Shown in pieces: positions 55,386 through 64,000 of a stretch of 64,000 nt of DNA; positions within the stretch are counted from its first letter, which is position 1; every line of letters begins with the position of its first letter. Source of the stretch: Streptomyces bohaiensis (GTDB lineage: Bacteria > Actinomycetota > Actinomycetes > Streptomycetales > Streptomycetaceae); contig NZ_JAAVJC010000001.1 in assembly GCF_012033785.1 (NCBI RefSeq), positions 23,291 through 87,290 of the forward strand, given 5' to 3'. Below the pieces are notes generated by a model. It saw nothing but the letters and a program-made list of their open reading frames with translations. It ran no database searches and was not told the DNA's origin. The translations under genes were made by a program, and so were the position numbers.

Positions 55386-56375
55386 ATGGCTTCGCGCGCG
55401 CTCCCGCCGATCCCCCGCCGCCACCTGCTCGGCATGGGGGCGGCCGCGGTCGGGAGCGGAGCGCTGTGGTGGCTGGCCGCGCGCGACGGGGAGCCGCCGC
55501 CGAGCGGCGAGGTGGTGGTGAGCACCGGTGTGCCGAGCGGCGTGTACGCCCAGTACGGCCAGCTCCTCCGGTCGCAGCTGGCACGCGATCTGCCGCAGGT
55601 CCGGGTGGTGCTGACACCCAGCGCGGGCTCGGTGGAGAACATCGAACGGCTGCTGTCGGGCGAGGCCGACTACGCCATCGCGACCGCGGACTCACTGGCG
55701 TCGCACCGCGCCACCGACGGCACCGGCGCGCTGACCGCGTGCGCCCGGCTGTACGACGACTACATGCAGCTGGTGGTGCCCGCGGCGTCGCCGGTGCGGT
55801 CGGTGGCGCAGCTGGCGGGGCTGCGGGTGGGGGTCGGCCAGGACCGGTCGGGGGTGCAGCTCGTCACGCGCGAGCTCCTCACCGCCGCCGGGCTGGACAT
55901 GGACCGGGACGTGACCGCGGCGCGCGAGGGCATCCACACCATGCCGCGGATGCTGGAGCAGGACCGGCTCGACGCCTTCTTCTGGTCCGGCGGCCTGCCG
56001 ACCCGGGCGGTCGAGCAGCTGGCCTCCCGCCACGCGATCCGCCTGGTGCCGCTGGGTGAGCTGCTGCCCCGGCTGCGGCAGCAGGGCGAGCACACGGCGT
56101 ACTACCGCGCGGCCGTCGTGCCGCCCGACGCCTACCCGGAGGTGAGCGGCACCACGGGCGTCGACACCGTCGCGGTGGCGAACCTGCTCGTCACCACGGC
56201 GGGGGCCGACGTGACGCTGACGGAGCGGCTGACGGCCTCGGTGATACGCGGCCGCGACCACATCGCGACGGTGGTGCACGCCGCCCAGCGGGTCGACCTG
56301 CGGACGGCCATCTACACCCAGCCGCTGCCGCTCCACCCCGGCGCCGCCCGCTACTACCGGTCCGTCAAGTCCTGA
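55386..56375 (+). CDS. TAXI-family TRAP-type solute-binding protein
   Basis: The 329-residue product begins with a twin-arginine-like signal ('[24 protein letters not shown]'), so it probably leaves by the Tat route. The mature part matches TAXI binding proteins ('[24 protein letters not shown]', '[26 protein letters not shown]', '[17 protein letters not shown]'). These normally feed a TRAP permease. None is nearby, so it may work as a sensor or with a distant permease. The ligand is unknown. A GTG two codons upstream is an alternative start. Confidence 0.87.
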   Translation: MASRALPPIPRRHLLGMGAAAVGSGALWWLAARDGEPPPSGEVVVSTGVPSGVYAQYGQLLRSQLARDLPQVRVVLTPSAGSVENIERLLSGEADYAIATADSLASHRATDGTGALTACARLYDDYMQLVVPAASPVRSVAQLAGLRVGVGQDRSGVQLVTRELLTAAGLDMDRDVTAAREGIHTMPRMLEQDRLDAFFWSGGLPTRAVEQLASRHAIRLVPLGELLPRLRQQGEHTAYYRAAVVPPDAYPEVSGTTGVDTVAVANLLVTTAGADVTLTERLTASVIRGRDHIATVVHAAQRVDLRTAIYTQPLPLHPGAARYYRSVKS

Positions 56376-56512
56376 GCGCCCCCGTGGCCGGACCGGCAGC
56401 GCCCGGCCGGCCGTGACACGGCGGCGACGGACGGGGCACCCTGGCCGGTGCCCCGGGTCGCGGTCCGACCCGCAGCCGGGGCGACCGCGCACCGCAACCC
56501 CACGGAGGACTC

Positions 56513-59500
56513 ATGCACGACGACCGCCGCATCGTGGAGGACCGCCTGCGCCGCGTCCTCGGCGAACGAATCGCCCCCGCCGTCCACGGCGCGCGGACCC
56601 CGCTGACGGTCGAGCGCTGGGACGCGCCCGGCGAACCGGTGCCCGCAGCCGAGGGCCTCGCCGCGCCGTACCGCGCGGCGGCCGTGGGAGAGCGCTGGGG
56701 TCCCGCCTGGGGCACCACCTGGTTCCGGGTCACGGGCACGGTGCCCGCCGCCTGGCGGGGATCGACCGTGGAGGCGGTGCTGGACATCGGGTTCGACCGG
56801 GCGATGGCCGGGTTCCAGTCCGAGGGGCTCGTCCACCGCCGCGACGGCTCCACCGTCAAGGGACTCAACCCGCACAACGACTGGGTGCGCGTCGCCGACC
56901 GGGCCGAGGGCGGGGAGGAGGTGGAGCTGTACGTCGAGGCGGCGGCCAACCCGATCCTGCTGACCCCGCAGCTCCCCGGCCCGCTGGGCGACCGGCTGAC
57001 CGCCGGCGACGAGCCGCTGTACCGCGTCGAGCGCATGGAGCTCGCCGTCTTCCACCCGCAGGTGTGGGAGCTGGTCCGGGACCTGGAGGTCCTCGGGCAG
57101 CTGATGGCCGAACTGCCGCTGGAGGACGCCCGGCGATGGGAGGTGCTGCGCGCGGTGGAGCGGGCCCTGGACGCGCTCGACCTGACGGACGTGCCCGGCA
57201 GTGCCGGGGCGGCCCGCGCGCCGCTGGCCGAGGCCCTCGCCTCCCCCGCCCGGGCCTCGGCCCACCGGGTGAGCGCCGTGGGCCACGCCCACATCGACTC
57301 GGCCTGGCTGTGGCCGGTGCGGGAGACGGTGCGCAAGGTCGCGCGGACGTCCGCCAACACGGTGGCGCTGATGGACCGCGACCCCGACTACCGGTTCGCC
57401 ATGTCGCAGGCCCAGCAGCTGGCCTGGCTCAAGGAGCACCGGCCGGAGCTGTTCGCGCGGGTCCGCGAGAAGGTGGCGGCCGGGCAGTTCCTCCCGGTGG
57501 GCGGCATGTGGGTGGAGTCCGACACCAACATGGTCGGGAGCGAGGCGATGGCCCGGCAGTTCCTGTACGGGAAGAAGTTCTTCCTCGACGAGTTCGGCAT
57601 CGAGACGCGGGAGGTGTGGCTGCCCGACACCTTCGGCTACACCGCCGCGCTGCCGCAGCTGGTGCGGTTGTCGGCCTCCGACTTCTTCCTCACGCAGAAG
57701 ATCTCCTGGAACCAGACCAACGCTTTCCCGCACTCCACTTTCTGGTGGGAGGGGATCGACGGGACCCGGGTCTTCACGCACTTCCCGCCGGTCGACACCT
57801 ACACCGCCGAGCTGACCGGGGCGGAGCTGGCGCACGCGGCCCGGAACTTCCGCGAGAAGGGCCGCGCCAGCCGCTCCCTGGTCCCCTTCGGGCACGGCGA
57901 CGGCGGGGGCGGCGCCACCCGCGAGATGCTGGGGCGCGCCCGGCGGTTGCGCGACCTCGACGGCTCCCCCCGGGTCGAGGTCGAGGCGCCGGCGGAGTTC
58001 TTCCGCAAGGCGCTCGAGGAGTACCCGGCGGCACCGGTGTGGGCGGGCGAGCTGTACCTGGAGTTCCACCGCGGCACCTACACCTCGCAGGCGAAGACCA
58101 AGCGGGGCAACCGGCGCAGCGAGTCCCTGCTGCGCGAGGCCGAGCTGTGGGCGGCGACCGCCGCCGTGCGGGAGGAGGGGTACGCCTACCCGTACGAGGA
58201 GCTGGAGCGCATCTGGAAGGAGGTGCTGCTCCACCAGTTCCACGACATCCTGCCCGGGTCGTCCATCGCCTGGGTGCACCGCGAGGCGCGCGAGACCTAC
58301 GCCCGGCTCCGTGAGGAGCTTCAGAGCCTCGTCGCCGTGGCACAGCGCGCGCTCGCCGGGGAGGCGGGCGAAGCGGGCGGCAGCGTCGTCTTCAACGCCG
58401 CGCCGCACGCGCGCCACGGCGTCCCCGGGGGCGGCGCCGCGCCCCGCACGACAGCACCGGCCGGGGAAGCGGAGGTGACGCTGACCGCGTTGCCCGACCG
58501 CAGCGGCTGGGTGCTGGACAACGGTCTGCTGCGGGTGACGGTGGACTCCCGCGGGCTGGTGGTGTCGGCCGTGGACGCGGCGTCGGGCCGCGAGGCGGTG
58601 GCCCCGGGCTCCGCCGCCAACCTGCTCCAGCTCCACCCCGACCTGCCCAACAAGTGGGACGCCTGGGACATCGACGCCTTCTACCGGCACACCGTCACCG
58701 ACCTGACCGACGCCCGGGAGGTCGTCCCCGCCGCGGAGGCGGGCTCCGCGAGCGTGCGGGTGGTGCGCGAGTTCGGGGAATCGTCGGTGACGCAGACACT
58801 GACGCTGCGCGCCGGCGACCGGCTGCTGGAGATCGACACCGAGGTGGACTGGCACGAGACCGAGAAGCTGCTGAAGGCGGCGTTCCCGCTGGACGTCAAG
58901 GCGGACCGTTCCGCGGCGGAGACGCAGTTCGGGCACGTCTACCGCGACACGCACACCAACACCTCCTGGGAGGCGGCGAAGTTCGAAATCTGCGCCCACC
59001 GCTGGCTGCACGTCGCGGAACCGGGGTGGGGCGCGGCGCTGGTCAACGACTCGACCTACGGCCACGAGGTGACCCGCGACGTCCGCGAGGACGGCTCGCA
59101 GACCACGACCGTCCGGTTGTCGCTGCTGCGGGCGCCCCGCTACCCCGACCCGGAGACCGACCAGGGCCGGCACCGGATGCGGTACGGACTGGTGCCCGGC
59201 GCGGACATCGCGGACGCGGTCCGCGAGGGCCATGCCATCAACCTGCCCGAGCGCGTCGTGCCCGGGTCGGCCGAGGTGCGACCGCTGGTCGCCTCGGACA
59301 CCGACGCCGTGGTCGTGGAGACCGTCAAACTCGCAGAGGACCGTTCGGGCGACGTGGTGGCGCGGATCTACGAGGCCTCGGGAGGCAGGTCCGCGGCGAC
59401 GCTGTCGCTCGGCTTCGCGGCGGGGTCGGCGACCGTCACCGATCTCCTGGAGCGCCCGTGGCCCGGCGCCGCAGCGCCTCCGATCGAGCGGGGCGGGGCG

Positions 59501-59578
59501 GCCGGCGGGGCCGCGGACACGGTACGGCTCTCGCTGCGGCCGTTCGAGATCCTGACGCTGCGGTTCGCCCGCGGCTGA
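56513..59578 (+). CDS. Alpha-mannosidase, glycoside hydrolase family 38
   Basis: The 1021-residue enzyme has the GH38 catalytic domain with zinc ligands in 'VGHAHIDSAWLWP' and the nucleophile Asp372 in 'WLPDTFGYTAALPQL'. 'GKKFFLDEFGIETREVW' and 'HDILPGSSIAWVHREARETY' are also typical. The N-terminal 250 residues form a beta-rich domain and the C-terminal half the all-beta mannosidase core. No signal peptide, so it is cytoplasmic and probably degrades imported mannosides. No transporter adjoins it. Followed by a hairpin and the convergent gluK. Confidence 0.93.
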   Translation: MHDDRRIVEDRLRRVLGERIAPAVHGARTPLTVERWDAPGEPVPAAEGLAAPYRAAAVGERWGPAWGTTWFRVTGTVPAAWRGSTVEAVLDIGFDRAMAGFQSEGLVHRRDGSTVKGLNPHNDWVRVADRAEGGEEVELYVEAAANPILLTPQLPGPLGDRLTAGDEPLYRVERMELAVFHPQVWELVRDLEVLGQLMAELPLEDARRWEVLRAVERALDALDLTDVPGSAGAARAPLAEALASPARASAHRVSAVGHAHIDSAWLWPVRETVRKVARTSANTVALMDRDPDYRFAMSQAQQLAWLKEHRPELFARVREKVAAGQFLPVGGMWVESDTNMVGSEAMARQFLYGKKFFLDEFGIETREVWLPDTFGYTAALPQLVRLSASDFFLTQKISWNQTNAFPHSTFWWEGIDGTRVFTHFPPVDTYTAELTGAELAHAARNFREKGRASRSLVPFGHGDGGGGATREMLGRARRLRDLDGSPRVEVEAPAEFFRKALEEYPAAPVWAGELYLEFHRGTYTSQAKTKRGNRRSESLLREAELWAATAAVREEGYAYPYEELERIWKEVLLHQFHDILPGSSIAWVHREARETYARLREELQSLVAVAQRALAGEAGEAGGSVVFNAAPHARHGVPGGGAAPRTTAPAGEAEVTLTALPDRSGWVLDNGLLRVTVDSRGLVVSAVDAASGREAVAPGSAANLLQLHPDLPNKWDAWDIDAFYRHTVTDLTDAREVVPAAEAGSASVRVVREFGESSVTQTLTLRAGDRLLEIDTEVDWHETEKLLKAAFPLDVKADRSAAETQFGHVYRDTHTNTSWEAAKFEICAHRWLHVAEPGWGAALVNDSTYGHEVTRDVREDGSQTTTVRLSLLRAPRYPDPETDQGRHRMRYGLVPGADIADAVREGHAINLPERVVPGSAEVRPLVASDTDAVVVETVKLAEDRSGDVVARIYEASGGRSAATLSLGFAAGSATVTDLLERPWPGAAAPPIERGGAAGGAADTVRLSLRPFEILTLRFARG

Positions 59579-59592
59579 GCCGTCCGGCACGA

Positions 59593-59626
59593 GCTCGGCG
59601 CCGCGCCCGCGGGTGCGGCGCCGAGC
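59593..59626. terminator. Bidirectional terminator, alpha-mannosidase / gluK
   Basis: GCTCGGCGCCGC (59593-59604) pairs perfectly with 59615-59626 around a ten-base loop, between convergent genes ending at 59578 and 59631. Confidence 0.8.
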
Positions 59627-59630
59627 CGCC

Positions 59631-61043
59631 TCACTCGGTTCCGGGATGCCCCGGGTCCTCGCGCGGCAGGCGGACAGTGGCCCGCAACCCCCGCGGCGCG
59701 TTGTGCCCGTAGGAGATGTCGGCCCCGCCGGAGGTCAGCAGCGCCCTGACGATGGACAGCCCGAGGCCGGAGCCGGAGACGTTCTGGTGCCGCCCGGCGC
59801 GCCAGAAGCGGTCGCCGACCCGCGACAGCTCCTCCTCGGAGAGGCCGGTACCGGTGTCGGCGACCTCGATCCGCACGACGTCCCCCGCCGCCCGGCAGGA
59901 CACCTCCACCGTGCCGCCGGCCGGGGTGAACTTGATCGCGTTGTCGACCAGCGCGTCGAGCGCGCTGGAGAGAGCGATCGGGTCCGCCCACGCGGTGACG
60001 GCGCTGGGCCCGACGGTCCGCAGGGCGACCTCCGCGCGGTCGGCGACCGGACGCCAGGAGTCGGCACGCTCGGCGGCGAGCGCCGCGACATCGGTCGTGC
60101 GCAGGTGGACCGTCGACTGCTCCGCGACCGCGAGGTCGAGCAGATCGTCGAGAACGCGGGCGAGGCGGGTCCCCTCCGCCCGCACCGAGGCGAACTCCTG
60201 GCTGCCGGGAGGCAGCTCGAGACCGAGCAGGTCGATGCGGAGCAGCAGCGCGGAGAGGGGGTTGCGCAACTGGTGCGAGGCGTCCGCGACGAAGGCGCGC
60301 TGCTGCTCCAGGACCTCCTCCACGTGGTCGGCCATCTCGTTGAACGACGCCGCGAGCCGGCGCAGTTCCGGCGGGCCGCCCGCCGCGGCCACACGGGAGT
60401 TCATCCGCCCGGTCGTGATCCCGTGGGCGGCGCGGTCCAGGTCGCGGACCGGGCTGAGCACCCAGCCCGTCAGCCGGAAGGCGGCCGCCACCGCCAGCGC
60501 CATCGCCGCGGCCTCCCCCAGCGCGATCGGCAGCCAGCCGCGAAGGATGCGGGCCCGCAACGCCCCGGTCGGGGAGTCGGTGAGCACCACGGCGACCACG
60601 TCACCGTCCCGGACCACGGGTGAAGCGACCACCAGGCGGCGCTCCGCCTCCCAGGGCCAGATCTGGCCGGGGCCGTGGCTGCGGCGCCCCGCGAGCGCCT
60701 CGTCGAACGCGGTACGCGCCTCCTCGTCGGCCACCCCCGCCCAGCGCACCGGGGCGGAGGCGAGGGGGCGCCCGTCACGCCGGAACACGCCGGCCCGGAT
60801 GCCGTACAGCTCGTGGTAGCGGTCGAGCTCCTCCTTCAACTGGTCGAGTGCGCCGGCGGGCGCCTCCCGCTCCGCGCCGGTGGCGAACTGGGCGAGGGAG
60901 GCGAAGCGAGCGGTGTCGTCGATGCGGTCGACGACCAGCCGCTGCTGCTCGGTGGCGGCCTGGCTGGCCGCGAGCGGGACGCCGAGGGCGAGGAGGACGC
61001 CCGCCTGGAGAAGGATGAGGAGGAGGAGAAGCCTGGTGCGCAC
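59631..61043 (-). CDS. gluK: Sensor histidine kinase GluK
   Basis: The 470-residue kinase has an N-terminal membrane helix ('LLLLLILLQAGVLLALGVPLAA'), an outside sensor domain of about 120 residues, a second helix ('ALGEAAAMALAVAAAF'), HAMP, the phospho-acceptor His in 'VADASHQLRNPLSALLL', and the ATPase boxes ('LVDNAIKFTPAGG', 'DTGTGLSEEEL', 'GSGLGLSIV'). Placement beside gluR and gluA matches S. coelicolor GluK, reported to sense external glutamate. It is 15 bases downstream of gluR. Confidence 0.9.
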   Translation of the reverse strand: MRTRLLLLLILLQAGVLLALGVPLAASQAATEQQRLVVDRIDDTARFASLAQFATGAEREAPAGALDQLKEELDRYHELYGIRAGVFRRDGRPLASAPVRWAGVADEEARTAFDEALAGRRSHGPGQIWPWEAERRLVVASPVVRDGDVVAVVLTDSPTGALRARILRGWLPIALGEAAAMALAVAAAFRLTGWVLSPVRDLDRAAHGITTGRMNSRVAAAGGPPELRRLAASFNEMADHVEEVLEQQRAFVADASHQLRNPLSALLLRIDLLGLELPPGSQEFASVRAEGTRLARVLDDLLDLAVAEQSTVHLRTTDVAALAAERADSWRPVADRAEVALRTVGPSAVTAWADPIALSSALDALVDNAIKFTPAGGTVEVSCRAAGDVVRIEVADTGTGLSEEELSRVGDRFWRAGRHQNVSGSGLGLSIVRALLTSGGADISYGHNAPRGLRATVRLPREDPGHPGTE

Positions 61044-61058
61044 GGTGGGGTCGGCCGA

Positions 61059-61769
61059 TCAGGGTCGGGGGACGGCGAGGCGGTAGCCCACGCCGCGGAC
61101 GGTCTCGACCAGTTCACCCCGGCGGAGCTTGGACCGCAGCGACGCCACGTGCACCTCCAGCGTCCGGCCGGTCCCCTCCCAGCTGGTGCGCCACACGTCG
61201 CTGATGATCTGCTCCCGGCGGAAGACGACACCGGGGCGCTGGGCGAGCAGCGCGAGCAGGTCGAACTCCTTGCGGGTCAGCTCCACGGGCTCACCGTCGA
61301 CGAGGACACGGCGCGCCGACAGCTCCACGGTCAGCGGCCCCGCTGACAGCACGTCGCCACCGGGCGCGCCACCGCCGTCGGTGTCGGCGCGTTCGGGGGC
61401 GGGACGGTCGGGCGCGGCGCGCCGGCTGACCGCGTGGATGCGCGCCAGCAGCTCACCCGTGTCGTAGGGCTTGACGACGTAGTCGTCGGCGCCGAGGTTC
61501 AGACCGTGTATGCGGGACCGGACGTCGGCCCGCGCCGTCACCATGATCACCGGTATGCGCGCCAGTCGTCTGATCTGGCCGTACACCTCGAACCCGTCCG
61601 CGTCGGGCAGGCCGAGGTCGAGCAGCACCACATCGTGGCCGCCGGCCTGCACGCGGTCGACGGCCTCGGCACCGTTGCGGGCGTGGGTGACACGGAAACC
61701 GTGCCGGCCGAGTATCGCGACCAGCGCCGCGGCGACGTGTTCGTCGTCCTCCACCAGCAGCAGTCTCAT
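61059..61769 (-). CDS. gluR: Response regulator GluR (OmpR family)
   Basis: The 236-residue product has a receiver domain with phospho-acceptor Asp51 ('VVLLDLGLPDADGFE') and Lys in 'VVKPYDTGE'. An Ala/Pro-rich linker and an OmpR winged helix follow ('LTRKEFDLLALLAQRPGVVFRREQII', 'VASLRSKLRRGELVETVRGVGYRL'). The ATG at 61769 follows GGAAGGAGG. It is divergent from gluAB; in S. coelicolor GluR activates gluABCD. The 481-base gap between them should hold its binding sites. Confidence 0.92.
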   Translation of the reverse strand: MRLLLVEDDEHVAAALVAILGRHGFRVTHARNGAEAVDRVQAGGHDVVLLDLGLPDADGFEVYGQIRRLARIPVIMVTARADVRSRIHGLNLGADDYVVKPYDTGELLARIHAVSRRAAPDRPAPERADTDGGGAPGGDVLSAGPLTVELSARRVLVDGEPVELTRKEFDLLALLAQRPGVVFRREQIISDVWRTSWEGTGRTLEVHVASLRSKLRRGELVETVRGVGYRLAVPRP

Positions 61770-62197
61770 GCGACCTCCTTCCGCCTGCGCGGCGGTCTCG
61801 TCCGTCCGCCGGGCGGGGGCCGTACCGAGGCGTCGCACGCCCGGCACGACGGTGGGCCGCGCGCGCCGTCCGGCCTGCGGCCGTGCCGACACGCCGCGGG
61901 GCGGTCTGTACGTGCGGTGCGACCGTCCTCGCCGACCCCCGGGGGGGGGTCGGGCCCGGGGGCCGCCGGGGGTGGCCGTGGCAGGCACGGCACGGGTCCA
62001 CCGGCTGCACCCCCGGTGAAAAGTGAACTCCGGACGGGCCCGGAAGTCCACTCCCGCGGGCCGGTCGGCCCGCCCTGCGCCCCACCGGGCCCCACCCGCC
62101 ACACGGGGGCCACCGCGCCGTGACCCACCGCTACCACCAGCGGCGATACGTAGTACAGAGACATCAGATCGTTATCCTCAATTTCAGCTCAGATCGG
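61770..62197. other. Regulatory gap between gluR and gluA
   Basis: A long divergent region. It is GC-rich up to about 62100, with a nine-G tract near 61941. An AT-richer patch at 62140-62190 is a plausible GluR-binding area. No gene is seen. Confidence 0.45.
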
Positions 62198-62226
62198 CTG
62201 ACGTCCATTCGGCCGCTGGCTAGGGT
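62198..62226 (+). promoter_or_regulatory. Candidate gluA promoter
   Basis: CTGACG (62198-62203), 17 bases, TAGGGT (62221-62226), a fair match to the Streptomyces housekeeping promoter, 25 bases before the gluA start. Confidence 0.55.
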
Positions 62227-62250
62227 CCCTGCAACCGACGAGGACGGAGC

Positions 62251-63048
<798 letters not shown>

Positions 63049-63121
63049 CCCGCACGACCTCCGGCGCCGCCGGCCCCCACACGTAGTCCCTCACCCCGTT
63101 AACCAGAGCAAGGAAATGATC

Positions 63122-63964
63122 ATGAGAGCTCGTAAGTCCGCCACGCTGGCCGCCTCCGCCCTCGTTCTCGCCCTCACCGCCACCGCCTGCGGCTCCGACG
63201 ACAGCAACGGCGGCTCGAGCGACGGCGGCGACAGCAAGGACACCCTGACCATCGGCATCAAGTACGACCAGCCGGGTCTGGGCCTGCAGACCGCCGACAA
63301 CGACTTCACCGGCTTCGACGTCGACATCGCCCGCTACGTCGCCGCCGAGCTGGGCGTCGAGGAGGACGACATCACCTGGCGCCAGGCGCAGTCGCCCGAG
63401 CGCGAGAACATGATCAAGAACGGTGACGTCGACTTCATCGTCGCCACCTACTCCATCACCGACCAGCGCAAGGAAGAGGTCAGCTTCGCCGGCCCCTACT
63501 TCGTGGCCGCGCAGGACCTGCTGATGCGCAGCGGTGAGTCGGTCTCCAGCGAGGACGAGATCGGTGACCTGAACCTCTGCTCCGTCTCCGGCTCGACGTC
63601 CGCGCAGAAGATCCAGGAGGACATCGCCCCCGACGCGAACCTCCAGCCCTACGGCGGCTACTCCGAGTGCCTCACCGGCCTGGAGAACGGCGCCGTCGAC
63701 GCGCTGACCACGGACAACACCATCCTCGCCGGCTACGCCGCGCAGGACGAGCACCAGGGCAAGTTCGAGCTCGCCGGCCTGGACCTGGGGCCGGAGAACT
63801 ACGGCATCGGTATCCCCAAGGACGACACCGAGCTGCAAGAGAAGATCAACGCCGCGCTCGAGAAGATGTTCGAGGACGGTGCCTGGGCCGAGGCCGTCGA
63901 GAAGAACCTCGGCCCGGCCGGCTTCGAGGTCCCGGACGCCCCGGAGATCACCGAGGGCAAGTGA
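63122..63964 (+). CDS. gluB: Glutamate-binding lipoprotein
   Basis: The 280-residue product has a lipoprotein signal ('RKSATLAASALVLALTATACGSDD', Cys near residue 23), a Ser/Gly/Asp linker, then the type II binding fold of amino-acid receptors ('TIGIKYDQPGLG', 'FTGFDVDIARYVAAELG', 'FIVATYSITDQRKEEVSFAGPYFVA', 'GSTSAQKIQE', 'ENYGIGIPKDD'). It is anchored outside the membrane and hands glutamate to the permease. The ATG at 63122 is preferred; AAGGA lies seven bases ahead. It is 73 bases after gluA. Confidence 0.94.
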   Translation: MRARKSATLAASALVLALTATACGSDDSNGGSSDGGDSKDTLTIGIKYDQPGLGLQTADNDFTGFDVDIARYVAAELGVEEDDITWRQAQSPERENMIKNGDVDFIVATYSITDQRKEEVSFAGPYFVAAQDLLMRSGESVSSEDEIGDLNLCSVSGSTSAQKIQEDIAPDANLQPYGGYSECLTGLENGAVDALTTDNTILAGYAAQDEHQGKFELAGLDLGPENYGIGIPKDDTELQEKINAALEKMFEDGAWAEAVEKNLGPAGFEVPDAPEITEGK

Positions 63965-63975
63965 TCCATGGTGGC

Positions 63976-64000
63976 GGGGGGGGGGGGGGGGGGGGGGGGG
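63976..64000. other. Terminal 25-base G run
   Basis: The last 25 bases are all G, starting 12 bases after the gluB stop, where a spacer and gluC would be expected. This is most likely a sequencing artefact at a contig end. Confidence 0.85.

Overview
The window is about 73% G+C, with dense genes, GTG starts and AGGAGG-type ribosome sites. Its content (hrdB, whiH, parC/parE, two peptidase M16 genes, nrdRJ, lexA, rshA, gluRK/gluAB) marks it as core chromosome of a Streptomyces or a close relative. From memory, the order runs parallel to the S. coelicolor SCO5847-to-SCO5776 arm. I see no prophage, insertion sequence, CRISPR array, tRNA or rRNA. The last 25 bases are all G, so the window probably ends at a contig edge with a read artefact.

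Layout. 1-372: 3' end of a VOC-family gene. 473-2952: DUF5998, phosphodiesterase and thymidine kinase operon. 3034-5799: PatA-type acetyltransferase. 6018-6299: HPr. 6633-7331: GntR regulator. 7705-10457: paired M16 peptidases. 10695-13136: topoisomerase IV subunit A. 13199-14497: CobW-type GTPase. 14620-17203: two divergent citrate synthase genes, one carrying an HTH domain, around an AT-rich operator cluster. 17314-18261: sucrase/ferredoxin-like protein. 18341-20464: topoisomerase IV subunit B. 20962-22233: DUF7455 protein and a secreted trypsin-like protease. 22627-25365: hrdB and whiH. 25714-30071: Nudix/NrtR-like protein, DUF4192 protein and a divergent RecQ-phosphoribosyltransferase fusion. 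30153-31589: rnhB and a DUF4937-like gene. 31757-38657: nrdJ-nrdR facing lexA, then a DinG helicase. 38732-43358: three-gene NIS siderophore operon. 43687-47280: lipoprotein protease, panD, hflX. 47597-55248: rshA, dapF, a membrane protein, miaA, a dioxygenase-like protein, miaB. 55386-59578: TAXI binding protein and GH38 alpha-mannosidase. 59631-63964: gluK-gluR facing gluA-gluB.

Working together. DNA supply and repair are concentrated here: tdk, B12-dependent ribonucleotide reductase with NrdR, LexA, DinG, RecQ, RNase HII and both topoisomerase IV subunits. Translation and stress genes (miaA, miaB, hflX, rshA) sit near cell-wall and cofactor genes (dapF, panD). GluRK and GluAB form a glutamate sensing and uptake unit whose permease genes lie past the right edge.

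The most novel-looking item is the HTH-citrate synthase fusion at 15959. It keeps the catalytic His/His/Asp set, and its ribosome site is embedded in a cluster of eight TTGA/TCAA half-sites shared with a divergent citrate synthase gene. This looks like a metabolic enzyme fold used as a ligand-sensing autoregulator.
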